This document shows positions 1 to 7,867 of a stretch of DNA of 64,000 nt, piece by piece; the stretch's first letter is position 1, and every line of letters begins with the position of its first letter. The stretch is taken from NCBI GenBank assembly GCA_039888615.1, contig JBDQQS010000009.1. The stretch is one strand, 5' to 3'. A program made the position numbers and the translations under genes. The notes beneath the pieces are model-generated. The model searched no databases, had not been told where the DNA came from, and was given only the letters and a program-made list of their open reading frames with translations. The stretch is from Flavimaribacter sp039888615. GTDB lineage: Bacteria; Pseudomonadota; Alphaproteobacteria; Rhizobiales; Rhizobiaceae.

Positions 1-90
1 CAGGAAATAGGCCGGAGAAAAGATGATCATCTGGACAATCAGGTTGAGATAGAAGGCCAGATTGAACAGCATTGAGCGGAGCAGGATCAT
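1..90 (-). CDS. plsC: 1-acylglycerol-3-phosphate acyltransferase, N-terminal fragment (cut by window edge)
   Basis: Only the first 30 codons are in the window. They begin with ATG at 88-90 on the minus strand and read MILLRSMLFNLAFYLN followed by a hydrophobic run, which resembles the membrane-anchored N-terminus of lysophosphatidic acid acyltransferases. The fragment lies 7 nt after the YdcF stop codon, and YdcF followed by plsC is a frequent order in Hyphomicrobiales, which supports the call. The catalytic HX4D motif would lie outside the window, so the enzyme activity cannot be checked here. Confidence 0.6.
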   Translation of the reverse strand, partial: MILLRSMLFNLAFYLNLIVQMIIFSPAYFL

Positions 91-97
91 GGGTGAT

Positions 98-850
98 CTA
101 ATCCGTCACCGTGGCCTGCGAGTCAATGCCGCCGGCGGTCGGCCGTCCGGCGGCGTGGGCGACGGAACGCAGGAATTCGCCGGCGACGTCCGTTCCCGTC
201 GCCAGCCGCAACCGCGCAATCAGATATTTCGCGTATTCCTCGACCAGCGGACGCCAGAGCGCCGGCCTGCGCACCCAGTCATAATTGCGGAATTCGTCCG
301 GAACCACGGGGTAGGGGATGAATTCGACCTCCTCATCAAGACGGCGCAATTCGATCAGGCTTCGCGGCATGTGATCGCTGCTGGTGACGACGATAACCCG
401 CGTAAAGTTGTTGTCTCTCGCCCATTGGCTGACCTCGAGGGCGTTGCCTTCGGTGTCGAGCGCGTCGTGGCCGATATCCACGCAGCACTCGAACAGCGCC
501 GCCTCCGTGGATGTCAGTTTGCGGATCTGCTCAGCCGTTGTGCTCGGATAGACGCCGGAGATCAGCAACCGGTCAGCCAGTCCCTGGTCAAGAAGGTCGA
601 GCGCCTGTTCGATGCGGTGGCTTCGCCCCGTCAGGACGACGATGCCGTCGGCTTCCGCGATGTCCGCCGGCGGCGTGACGGAGGTGATTTCGCTGGAAAA
701 CCGGAAAAAGCCGCCGATCAGAACGCCGAATCCCAGCACGACGATCCATATGGCGATCACCGTCAACGCGCGCGCACCGCGCCGCAGCCTGCCGGGCTTT
801 TTTGGCGCTGGCTGGTCTTCCAGTTCAGGATCCTTGTTTTCGACGTCCAT
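98..850 (-). CDS. YdcF family (DUF218) membrane-anchored protein
   Basis: This 250-residue protein has one N-terminal membrane helix (about residues 22-45, after a charged, proline-rich start) and then a periplasmic DUF218 fold. The motif ADGIVVLTG, the RLLISG strand and the VIVVTSSDHMPRS segment are typical of YdcF/SanA/ElyC proteins, which act in envelope or murein precursor homeostasis; the exact substrate is unknown. I start it at ATG 848-850, because the longer open frame upstream is the antisense of ftsX. It lies downstream of ftsEX and just upstream of plsC, in what looks like an envelope operon. Confidence 0.8.
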   Translation of the reverse strand: MDVENKDPELEDQPAPKKPGRLRRGARALTVIAIWIVVLGFGVLIGGFFRFSSEITSVTPPADIAEADGIVVLTGRSHRIEQALDLLDQGLADRLLISGVYPSTTAEQIRKLTSTEAALFECCVDIGHDALDTEGNALEVSQWARDNNFTRVIVVTSSDHMPRSLIELRRLDEEVEFIPYPVVPDEFRNYDWVRRPALWRPLVEEYAKYLIARLRLATGTDVAGEFLRSVAHAAGRPTAGGIDSQATVTD

Positions 851-975
851 GACGATGCCGCAAATGTGTAGGAGAGAATTGTACGCGCATTTCCGCAGTG
901 TCAATGAACAATGACCGCTTTGGCCGCCCAAAGACCGCCACAGCGCGGCTTGCGCGACGTTTCGCGGTTGTCTGG

Positions 976-1965
976 CTACAGGACGTGTCCGGGGTTGGAA
1001 CGGATCAGGTCGATTTCCCGAATCGTTTTCATCACGGTGATTCGCGTGGTCAGGGCAGTGAGAAAGGCGATGATGATGACGATCGCGACGATGCCGACAT
1101 AGCCGCCGGGCCCCACCGAGAAGCCGCCGAACAGGGCGTTTGTCTGGTCCGATTGAGGGGTGGCGAAATTGTTGTTCGCCCAGACGCCCGCCGCCGCAAA
1201 GATGATCGCCGCCGCAATGCCGCCGGCGGTCGCGCCTTTCAGGGCGATGACGAAGAAATGACGCTGGAAGTGCGATGCGACGAAGCCGGCCTCCGCGCCG
1301 ACGAAATGCAGCACTTCGACGATGTGGTGATTGCCCGACAGTGCGCCGCGGGTTGCAAATATCACCGTCAGCACCGTTGCGGCGAAGACGAGCAGCAGGA
1401 TGCATATGCCGATCAGCGTCGTGGTGTTGGCCATGGCGACCAACCGGTTCACCCAGGTGCGGTGGTCGTCGAGGTAGACGTTCGGAAGGGCTTGCGTCAA
1501 CGCTGTGCGCATCGCCTGAAAGTCCGGTGGCGCACCCTCGTCGATGGTGACGATGACCAGCCGGGGCACGGGAAGTTCGTCCAGATCGAGTCCCTCGCCA
1601 AGCCAGGGTTCCAGCAGGCGTGAAGTCTCGTCGTCATTGACGATCGTGGCGTCCGTCGCGCCGTCGAACCCGATCGCGATCCGTCGCGCGGTCTCGAGGG
1701 CCTGCTGCATGTCGAGCCCGTCCTGCGGCTTGATCTGGATGGTGACTTCTCGCGAAATGTCGCTCTGCCAGGTGTTTGCAGTGTCCTGGACGAGGATGAC
1801 CGCGCCAAGCGTGAGGCTGGCCAGAAACGACATGATCGAAATCACGAACATGAGCGAGCGGCCGGCGATGTTCGCCGCCGGAACGATGGGCGCCGTCGGC
1901 CGAAGAACGATCTGCCGGGGCTGCCTCGCGCCGGTTCCGCCGGATGGAGCGCCGTCGTCAGTCAT
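976..1965 (-). CDS. ftsX: Cell division protein FtsX (ABC transporter permease)
   Basis: About 329 residues with the FtsX topology: one membrane helix near residues 36-60, a periplasmic domain of about 110 residues, and three C-terminal helices (around 180-205, 235-260 and 285-310). With FtsE it forms the divisome ABC complex that controls septal peptidoglycan hydrolases. Its ATG (1963-1965) overlaps the ftsE stop by 8 nt, so translation is probably coupled. An upstream in-frame ATG would add six residues (to 1983). I prefer the shorter start because of the coupled overlap, although no strong RBS separates the two. Confidence 0.9.
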   Translation of the reverse strand: MTDDGAPSGGTGARQPRQIVLRPTAPIVPAANIAGRSLMFVISIMSFLASLTLGAVILVQDTANTWQSDISREVTIQIKPQDGLDMQQALETARRIAIGFDGATDATIVNDDETSRLLEPWLGEGLDLDELPVPRLVIVTIDEGAPPDFQAMRTALTQALPNVYLDDHRTWVNRLVAMANTTTLIGICILLLVFAATVLTVIFATRGALSGNHHIVEVLHFVGAEAGFVASHFQRHFFVIALKGATAGGIAAAIIFAAAGVWANNNFATPQSDQTNALFGGFSVGPGGYVGIVAIVIIIAFLTALTTRITVMKTIREIDLIRSNPGHVL

Positions 1966-2617
1966 ATATATCCAGTCGTCCATGCGACAGGATCATGCGG
2001 CGGGCGTCGATCTGGTCCATCAGCGACAGGTCGTGGGTTGCGATGACGACGGCCGTGCCGAGCTTGTTCAGCTCCATGAAAAGACGCAGCAGACGGCGCG
2101 CCAGCGGCGCATCGACGTTGCCCGTCGGCTCGTCGGCGAGCAGGATCTCCGGCTGGTCGATCAGGGCGCGGGCGATCGCCGCGCGCTGCTTCTCTCCGCC
2201 GGACAGAATGGGCGGCAAAACGTTCATCCGCTCACCAAGACCAACCCATTTGAGCAATTCGATGACGTCGGTGCGGTAGGTGGATTCCTCTCGGCCCCGC
2301 ACCCTGAGCGGCAAGGCGACGTTTTCATAGGTCGTCAGATGATCGAGTAACCGGAAATCCTGGAAGACAATGCCGATGCGCCGGCGCAGCAGCGGCAGTT
2401 CCTGCGGGTCGATGGTGGCGATGTCCCGGTCGAAGATGCGAATGAAGCCGCGGGTCGGCTGCAGCGACAGGAACAAAAGCCGCAGCAGCGTTGTCTTTCC
2501 TGCGCCGGAAGGGCCGGTAAGAAACTGGAACGAGCGCTGCGGAATGTCGAAAGTCAGATCGCGCAACACTTCCGGGCCCATGCCGTAGCGCAGTCCAACA
2601 TTGTCGAAATGGATCAA
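1958..2617 (-). CDS. ftsE: Cell division ATP-binding protein FtsE
   Basis: A 219-residue ABC ATPase, full length for FtsE. Walker A GPSGAGKTT lies at residues 35-43, the ABC signature LSGGEKQR near 139, and Walker B ILLADEPTG near 156-164, with the H-loop in IATHDLSL. It energises FtsX at the septum. The start is a TTG (2615-2617), chosen because GGAGG sits 8 nt upstream and the next residues (IHFDNVGLRYG) match the family N-terminus. A dyad at 2705-2723 lies about 90 nt upstream and may be part of its promoter. Confidence 0.93.
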   Translation of the reverse strand: MIHFDNVGLRYGMGPEVLRDLTFDIPQRSFQFLTGPSGAGKTTLLRLLFLSLQPTRGFIRIFDRDIATIDPQELPLLRRRIGIVFQDFRLLDHLTTYENVALPLRVRGREESTYRTDVIELLKWVGLGERMNVLPPILSGGEKQRAAIARALIDQPEILLADEPTGNVDAPLARRLLRLFMELNKLGTAVVIATHDLSLMDQIDARRMILSHGRLDIYD

Positions 2618-2704
2618 GTCAGCAGCCTCCCTGCCCGGGTTGCCCTATGCGCTGTTTGGTAATCGTTTTGCCGGTCGTTGTGAAAAGACAAGGGTTTCGT
2701 ATTT

Positions 2705-2723
2705 GTTAACCGTATCGGTTTAC
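2705..2723. promoter_or_regulatory. Imperfect dyad between ftsE and a divergent gene
   Basis: GTTAACCG and CGGTTTAC face each other across TAT, an inverted repeat with one mismatch. It sits between the divergent ftsE and the 132-residue membrane-protein gene, a position where an operator could act on either. The GTTAAC half resembles part of a CtrA half-site, but the spacing of a full TTAA-N7-TTAA box is not met. The role is inferred from position only. Confidence 0.3.
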
Positions 2724-2786
2724 CGTCCTGCAAGGAAGGAGCCGACGTCGGGATACCTTCCGGGAACGGGATCGCCTGACAAGCTA

Positions 2787-3185
2787 ATGCAATACAGCCA
2801 CGGCGCCGGTCAATACGATCGCAGCTTTAATGTGGAAAATTCCGGTTCGACCGCCCGTCGCCGCGGTCGTCGTCGACCTTTCGCTGGCCGCGCAACGGCG
2901 GGGTCGACCGCAATGGATGTGATTGACGCCGAATTCGTACACATAGACGACAATGGTTCCGTGGTGGAAGTCTTTGGCGCGGACACTGCGAGACCGGTTT
3001 CGCCGAGTGATTTTTTCGAAAGACGCGGGCATGGCGCAGGTCTGGCCGCAGACGCTGCACCGGCCGGATTGCCGAAGCTTTTCGGCGCGCTCGACCGGTT
3101 GAGCCCTGCGGGATTTGGCGCGCTGGTGGGGCTCGCTTCGCTGTGCGTCTTCTGGTTCTTCGGCGGATATGCGCTGTTGCAGTAA
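2787..3185 (+). CDS. Hypothetical protein with a C-terminal membrane helix
   Basis: Unrecognised 132-residue protein. It starts with a basic, serine-rich segment (MQYSHGAGQYDRSF), followed by an arginine-rich stretch, then an acidic part (MDVIDAEFVHIDDNGSVVEVFG), and ends in one hydrophobic helix (SPAGFGALVGLASLCVFWFFGGYAL), so it may be tail-anchored. A longer in-frame start at 2601 would overlap ftsE and lacks an RBS. It lies 126 nt before hpt in the same direction. The opposite-strand frame is rich in Arg and Ser with no recognisable feature, so I favour this strand. Confidence 0.5.
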   Translation: MQYSHGAGQYDRSFNVENSGSTARRRGRRRPFAGRATAGSTAMDVIDAEFVHIDDNGSVVEVFGADTARPVSPSDFFERRGHGAGLAADAAPAGLPKLFGALDRLSPAGFGALVGLASLCVFWFFGGYALLQ

Positions 3186-3200
3186 GCCTTCATTAACCAT

Positions 3201-3236
3201 GTCTTTCGCGGCTTGCAGCCGAATGTTGGGAAAGAC
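3201..3236 (+). other. Two-tier hairpin upstream of hpt
   Basis: GTCTTTC (3201-3207) pairs with GAAAGAC (3230-3236), enclosing a small GGCT-TGC-AGCC hairpin (3210-3220). It lies between the tail-anchored protein gene and hpt. There is no T-run after it, so it is not a standard terminator. It may stabilise the hpt mRNA leader, which is conjecture. Confidence 0.25.
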
Positions 3237-3311
3237 GGCGGCGAAACGGTTTCAAATCCCTTGCAATTCATGTAGCTAGCAGCTTCGTCAAATTGTTACG
3301 GGGCTCCACGC

Positions 3312-3854
3312 ATGCCGGTCGTACGCGGAAAGAACATCGACATTCTCTATAGCGCGGAAGCAATTCACGCGCGCAATCTCCAGCTTGCGAAGGAAATTTC
3401 GACGGTTCCGAAGAACGATCTCCTGGTGATTTCGATCCTCAAGGGCTCTTTCATCTTCGCCGCCGACCTGCTGCGCGCCCTGCATGAAGTTGGTCTTGCC
3501 CCGGAAGTCGAGTTCATAACCCTGTCGAGCTACGGCAAGGGAACGACCAGCCGCGGCGTCAAGATCATCAAGGACATCGACAGCGATGTTAAGGGTCGTT
3601 CGATCCTGCTGATCGACGATATCCTGGAATCCGGAAACACGCTGCGATTTGCGCGCGACCTGATGTTCGAGCGCGGCGCCAGAGATGTCTCGATCGCCGT
3701 TCTGCTCGACAAGCGGTCGCGTCGCCAGGGCGAACTCGACGCCGACCATGTCGGTTTCGAATGCCCGGATTATTTCGTCGTCGGCTACGGCATGGACGTC
3801 GCCTATGCGTTCCGGGAACTGCCCTTCGTCGGCGTGGTTACGGGCGACGCCTGA
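3312..3854 (+). CDS. hpt: Hypoxanthine phosphoribosyltransferase
   Basis: This 180-residue, full-length type I phosphoribosyltransferase converts hypoxanthine (and guanine) plus PRPP to IMP (GMP) in purine salvage. The PRPP-binding loop is ILLIDDILESGNT (residues 98-110), and the conserved LKGSFIFAADLLR segment lies near residue 43. The C-terminal part (DYFVVGYGMDVAYAFRELPFVGVV) is the base-binding region of the family. The next gene is cpdR, an order often seen in Hyphomicrobiales. Confidence 0.93.
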   Translation: MPVVRGKNIDILYSAEAIHARNLQLAKEISTVPKNDLLVISILKGSFIFAADLLRALHEVGLAPEVEFITLSSYGKGTTSRGVKIIKDIDSDVKGRSILLIDDILESGNTLRFARDLMFERGARDVSIAVLLDKRSRRQGELDADHVGFECPDYFVVGYGMDVAYAFRELPFVGVVTGDA

Positions 3855-4045
3855 GCGGCTTTGGGCGACCGCCAACCAAACGTTAATCATGTTGATCGAT
3901 AGGCCTCGCGAAAAGCCGCCTGCGCGGGGTTGAAACCGGCTTCGTTTACCCGCCGACAAGATTTGGATGTTTTGCTGTTCCCACAAGAGGCAACAGGAAG
4001 CTCGTTTGGCGACGACGGCTCCAATGACAATCAGGTAGGTATGGC

Positions 4046-4408
4046 ATGGCAAGAATTCTGATCGCGGAAGACGAGGACGCGCTTCGGCGCTTCGTGAGCC
4101 GCGCCCTGCAGATGGACGGACATGAGGTGGTGGAAGTTGCGGACGGCGCAGAAGGCCTGCACTGCCTGCGAGACGGCGGATGCTACGACCTCCTGCTTTC
4201 CGATATCCGCATGCCGGAACTGGACGGCATTGCGCTCGCCCATACAGCGGCGCTGGAGTTTCCGGGGACAAAGATCCTGTTGATGACGGGTTTCGCCGAA
4301 CAGCGCGAACGCGCCGACAACCTGGCGCGGATCGTCGTCGACGTCGTGCCGAAACCCTTCAGCCTTCCCGACATTCGTTACGCGGTTGCCGAAGCGCTGT
4401 CGCACTGA
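4046..4408 (+). CDS. cpdR: Single-domain response regulator CpdR
   Basis: 120 residues, a lone receiver domain. The acidic pocket is EDED (residues 8-11), the phospho-acceptor Asp is D53 in SDIRMP, the conserved Thr is in LLMTGFAE and the Lys is in VPKPF. The sequence and its place after hpt fit CpdR, the unphosphorylated form of which delivers substrates to ClpXP in the alphaproteobacterial cell cycle, under control of the CckA-ChpT phosphorelay. No kinase is nearby. Its start is preceded by AGGTAGGT. Confidence 0.87.
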   Translation: MARILIAEDEDALRRFVSRALQMDGHEVVEVADGAEGLHCLRDGGCYDLLLSDIRMPELDGIALAHTAALEFPGTKILLMTGFAEQRERADNLARIVVDVVPKPFSLPDIRYAVAEALSH

Positions 4409-4464
4409 CGCCAGTTCGGCCAGCGGCCGATACGCTGCCCGCCCGGTCGCCGCAAGCGACCTGT

Positions 4465-4493
4465 CCCCATTGCAGGTCGGGCCTGCAATGGGG
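4465..4493. repeat. Palindromic REP-like element (type C)
   Basis: A perfect 12-bp inverted repeat, CCCCATTGCAGG and its complement around a 5-nt loop TCGGG. The core resembles the ATTGCGGG/CCCGCAAT palindromes at 34.8 and 35.6 kb, with a G-to-A change on one arm matched by C-to-T on the other, so pairing is kept. It lies between cpdR and the lysE gene. No T-run follows, so it is a structured repeat rather than a canonical terminator. Confidence 0.6.
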
Positions 4494-4592
4494 TCGCGGC
4501 ATTGATCCAGGAATCCGTGCGACTGTATCCGGTTTCCCAACAACACCAAACGTGACATAGTCGGGTTTCCGCACTTTTTCCGGGAGACCGCA

Positions 4593-5213
4593 ATGAACGA
4601 CCACCTGGCGAGCCTGTTTCTTGCGCTTGGCATATTTTCCGTTGGGTTCATCAGCATCGGGCCGAACATACTGGCGATCATCGGAACATCGATGGAGCGC
4701 GGGCGTCGACACGGGATGGCGCTGGCGTCAGGCGTGGGAACCGGTTCCGGTATCTGGGCGATCCTGACAGTCACGGGGCTGACAGCGCTCGTCTCGGCCT
4801 ATGCCGAGGTGGTGACCATTCTGAAGGTGTTCGGCGCCGCCTATCTGCTGTGGCTGGCCTGGAAGGCCTTTCGCTCCGCCGCGACGCCCGATGATAAAGT
4901 GGCGCCAACAGCAGCGCGGGGGAGCAATCTGTATCTGCGCGGACTGACGATCCAGATGACGAATCCGAAAGCGGCGTTGCACTGGATCGCGATTGTCGGG
5001 ATCGGGCTCGGCGCTGACGCGCCGCTCTGGGTCGGGGCGTTGCTCGTCGTCTGCGCGACAGCCATGTCCCTCATCGGACATCTGGCCTATGCAATCACCT
5101 TCTCGACCCAGCCGGTCGTGGTGTTCTACCGTCGCAGCCGGCGCTGGATCGAGGCGGGCCTGGGGGTGTTCTTCTCGCTCGCGGCCTACAAGATCGCGAC
5201 ATACCGCAACTGA
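4593..5213 (+). CDS. LysE/RhtB family amino-acid exporter
   Basis: 206 residues with six predicted membrane helices. The N-terminal motif GFISIGPNILAIIGTSMERG (about residues 16-35) is the LysE-family signature, and the central ALHWIAIVG and C-terminal WIEAGLGVFFSLAAYKI regions also fit. Such proteins export amino acids or homoserine lactones; the substrate cannot be read from sequence. GGGAGA lies 5-10 nt before the ATG. It is convergent with the TIGR02302 gene, 13 nt apart. Confidence 0.85.
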   Translation: MNDHLASLFLALGIFSVGFISIGPNILAIIGTSMERGRRHGMALASGVGTGSGIWAILTVTGLTALVSAYAEVVTILKVFGAAYLLWLAWKAFRSAATPDDKVAPTAARGSNLYLRGLTIQMTNPKAALHWIAIVGIGLGADAPLWVGALLVVCATAMSLIGHLAYAITFSTQPVVVFYRRSRRWIEAGLGVFFSLAAYKIATYRN

Positions 5214-5226
5214 GCCGTCCGGCCGG

Positions 5227-7770
5227 TCAGTTGTTGTTGTCCAGAAGCCGTTCCAGATAGAAACGCTCCATTTCCGGACGGAAGGCGTCGCCGAGCCGGT
5301 CGCGAATGGCTTCCAGAATCCGGCGGGCGCGCTGGATATCGGCCTCCTCCGGTATCTTGACGTTCTCCCCGAAATCCGGGCCGGTATTGGCTTGCGGCCT
5401 GCCAAGCGGATCGCGGCCCTGCCGGTTGGGTGACGCCTGGCCGTTCATCGGACCCGGGTTCTGACCCATCGCCTGACGCATCTGGTTCATCATGTCCTGT
5501 GCGCCGCGGCGCAGAGCCTGCAGGGCGCGGCCCTGTTCGTCGACGGCGGTTCCGCCTTCGCCCTCGCCCAGCGCCTCGCCGGCTTCGCCCATGGCTTCAC
5601 CGGCCTCGTCGAAGCCTTCGCCGGGCTGAATGCCGAATTCTTCCAGCGCCTGCTGCAATTCGCCAAGCTGCTGCTGCAGCGCGTCCTGCTGTTCCTGCAG
5701 CTGACGCAGCGCCTCGCGAAGTTGCTCCTCGGTCATATCGCCCATTTCGCCCTGCTGCTGCTGACCGTTCTCGCCCTGCTGCTGTTGCTGCTGGCCTTCA
5801 TTGCCGAAAAGCTGCTGCTGCCGGCGCTGCCTCAGCGCCTGTTCGAGATCGAAGGTCTCTTCCATCAATTGCTGCTGGCGCTGCATCAGTTCGCCGAGCT
5901 CGTCCATCCGCTGACGCATCGGATTGTCGCCCTGGGCCTGCTGGTGCTGACCGGTCTGCAAATTGTTCATCATGCGCTGCAGTTCCGACAGCAATTGCTG
6001 CGCCTGGTCGCGAGCGCCGGATTGCGCGAGGTTCTCGATCTGGTCGAGCAGCCGGTCGATGTCCTGTTGGCGCAGAATGTTCTGCATGGATTGCGGCGGC
6101 ATCTGCTGCGCCATCTCCGGATTCTGCTGCATGGCCTGCGCCAGCGCCTCGAGGAATTCCTGCATGGCTTCGCGCAACTCGTCCATCAACGCCTGAATGG
6201 TTTCGTCGTCCGCGCCGTTTTCGAGGGCCTCGGACAGCGCGCGCTGGGCGTCGCGCAGGCGCCGTTCGGCGAAGGACAGATCGCCATCCTCGATGCCGAT
6301 GGCGATATCCCACATATAGTCGGCCGCGTCGCGCAGCATGTCGTCGTCGAAGGCCTGTCGCATGCGGGCGCGCGCCGACTTGATGAGAAGGTAATGCGTC
6401 GTGTTGTCGATGGTTTCTTCCGCCGCCATGGTGAGGGCGTCGTTGAACTCCACCGCGCGGTCGAGGTCATTCGTGTCGAGACTGAGGATCTGGCGCTGCT
6501 CGGCGACCGAACCGGCGAGCAGATTGTAGAAGGTCCTGGCCGGCAGGATCGTTTCGACAGTCTCGCTGCGGCCCTCCTGGCCGGTCGCGTCAGTGGCGAC
6601 GAGCGTGATCTTCACCGCTTTGCCGGCCATCGGATGTTCTGTCAGGTCGCGGCTTTCGCGCCCCTTGCGGGAACGGGCGTTGCGTTTGGGCACCGTCAGT
6701 TCGTAGTCCGGCAAATCGTAGAGCGGATTGGCGTCGTCGGCTGCGGGCTCGACGGGCAGAATTTCGGCATGGGCGGCTTCGAGGCCATAGTCGTCGCTGG
6801 CGGAAAAGGCTATTTCCAGCGCGCCATTGGCGGCGGCCGCGGGATCCGCCTCGAAGGCGATCACCGGCGGCTCGTCGGCCAGCAGGCCGAAGGTCCAGCC
6901 ATGAATCGGGGCTTCGGCCTGACGAATCTCCAGCCGGCCGCTGCCGGGAACCGGAAAACGATAGTTCCGCGCCGCCGCCGTGGCGACGCCGTCTTCGTTT
7001 TCTTCTTCCTCGATTATCTCGTCGTTGTAGACGACTGCCTCCGAGCCCTGGCCGCCGACGATGCGCACAAGCGCCTCGCTGCCTTCGGGAACGGTGATGA
7101 TGTCGGGCAGGCCGATTTCGCCGCCGGTGAGAAACAGCGGCGCCTTGCCTGTGTAGGCCGGGGGCGTCACCCAGGCGTCAATGCGGATTCCGGCGAGATT
7201 TTCGGATCGGGCATGGCTCGTAAAGGCGTCTCCAAGCCGGCCGGAATGGTTCGACCAGGAATAGCCGAACGTGGCGACGAGCAGCAACGCGACCAGCGCC
7301 CGAACGCCCCATGGGTCAGCGCGGGGCGTGTCGGGCTTCGGCGCATGCACATGCACCTCTTCAAGCCTGTCATACATGCGCTGCTTGTGGGTTTGCCACA
7401 GCACCCGCGCAAATTCGGACTCGTTTTCCAGCCGGTCAGACTGGACGGCGATCGCCTGGTGGGCGATGCGGTTGTCTTTTTCAAGGCGTCGTGTGGCCTC
7501 CTGTGCGTCCGGCCAGCGCAGACTGCGAAGCGGAACGAGGCTTGCGATGAACGCCGCCAGCATGGCGGCCAGCGAAGCGATGCGCGCCCAGTCGGGCACG
7601 GCGCGAAAATAACCGATCCAGGACAGTATCGCGAAGAGTGCGAGAACGCCGAAAGCGGGCAGCAACCCTGGCCACAGCCGCTCAAGGAAAATCACGACGC
7701 GCGTAAACTGACGGCTGACGGAAATTCGCGCCAATCGACTGACTTTGGAGGCCGCTTCGTTCTGGTTCAT
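5227..7770 (-). CDS. TIGR02302 family membrane protein with a glutamine-rich coiled region
   Basis: 847 residues. Two N-terminal membrane helices (about 30-80) and a further helix near residue 165 are followed by an immunoglobulin-like or beta-rich middle part. A strongly Gln/Glu-rich, coiled-coil-prone stretch covers about residues 590-710 (runs such as QQQQQQGENGQQQQGE). It ends in a conserved EADIQRARRILEAIRDRLGD block. This matches the alphaproteobacterial family TIGR02302 (DUF4175), of unknown function. I start at ATG 7768-7770 because AGAGGGA lies 8 nt upstream; a GTG two codons earlier is too close to it. The conserved neighbour is lysA. Confidence 0.87.
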   Translation of the reverse strand: MNQNEAASKVSRLARISVSRQFTRVVIFLERLWPGLLPAFGVLALFAILSWIGYFRAVPDWARIASLAAMLAAFIASLVPLRSLRWPDAQEATRRLEKDNRIAHQAIAVQSDRLENESEFARVLWQTHKQRMYDRLEEVHVHAPKPDTPRADPWGVRALVALLLVATFGYSWSNHSGRLGDAFTSHARSENLAGIRIDAWVTPPAYTGKAPLFLTGGEIGLPDIITVPEGSEALVRIVGGQGSEAVVYNDEIIEEEENEDGVATAAARNYRFPVPGSGRLEIRQAEAPIHGWTFGLLADEPPVIAFEADPAAAANGALEIAFSASDDYGLEAAHAEILPVEPAADDANPLYDLPDYELTVPKRNARSRKGRESRDLTEHPMAGKAVKITLVATDATGQEGRSETVETILPARTFYNLLAGSVAEQRQILSLDTNDLDRAVEFNDALTMAAEETIDNTTHYLLIKSARARMRQAFDDDMLRDAADYMWDIAIGIEDGDLSFAERRLRDAQRALSEALENGADDETIQALMDELREAMQEFLEALAQAMQQNPEMAQQMPPQSMQNILRQQDIDRLLDQIENLAQSGARDQAQQLLSELQRMMNNLQTGQHQQAQGDNPMRQRMDELGELMQRQQQLMEETFDLEQALRQRRQQQLFGNEGQQQQQQGENGQQQQGEMGDMTEEQLREALRQLQEQQDALQQQLGELQQALEEFGIQPGEGFDEAGEAMGEAGEALGEGEGGTAVDEQGRALQALRRGAQDMMNQMRQAMGQNPGPMNGQASPNRQGRDPLGRPQANTGPDFGENVKIPEEADIQRARRILEAIRDRLGDAFRPEMERFYLERLLDNNN

Positions 7771-7867
7771 CGCCACAGTCCCTCTGCGCCATAAAGAATA
7801 GCACTCTTTTGGGCGATGGCGAGGCCGGCAACGAAATTGTGACCGACCGCAACGCTTTATTCCGTTG

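Noticed and set aside
98..1405. Long N-terminal extension of the YdcF gene
   Set aside because: The extra residues are the antisense of ftsX and arginine-rich; the membrane helix and family start fit ATG 848-850.
2705..2723. CtrA binding site upstream of ftsE
   Set aside because: Only a GTTAAC half is present; the TTAA-N7-TTAA spacing of a full site is not met.
2784..3200. Minus-strand frame opposite the tail-anchored protein
   Set aside because: No membrane helix, motif or RBS; the plus-strand product has a clear C-terminal hydrophobic helix.
5722..7794. 690-residue plus-strand frame opposite TIGR02302
   Set aside because: It is a leucine-rich mirror of the CAG (Gln) repeats on the minus strand; no RBS or family motif.
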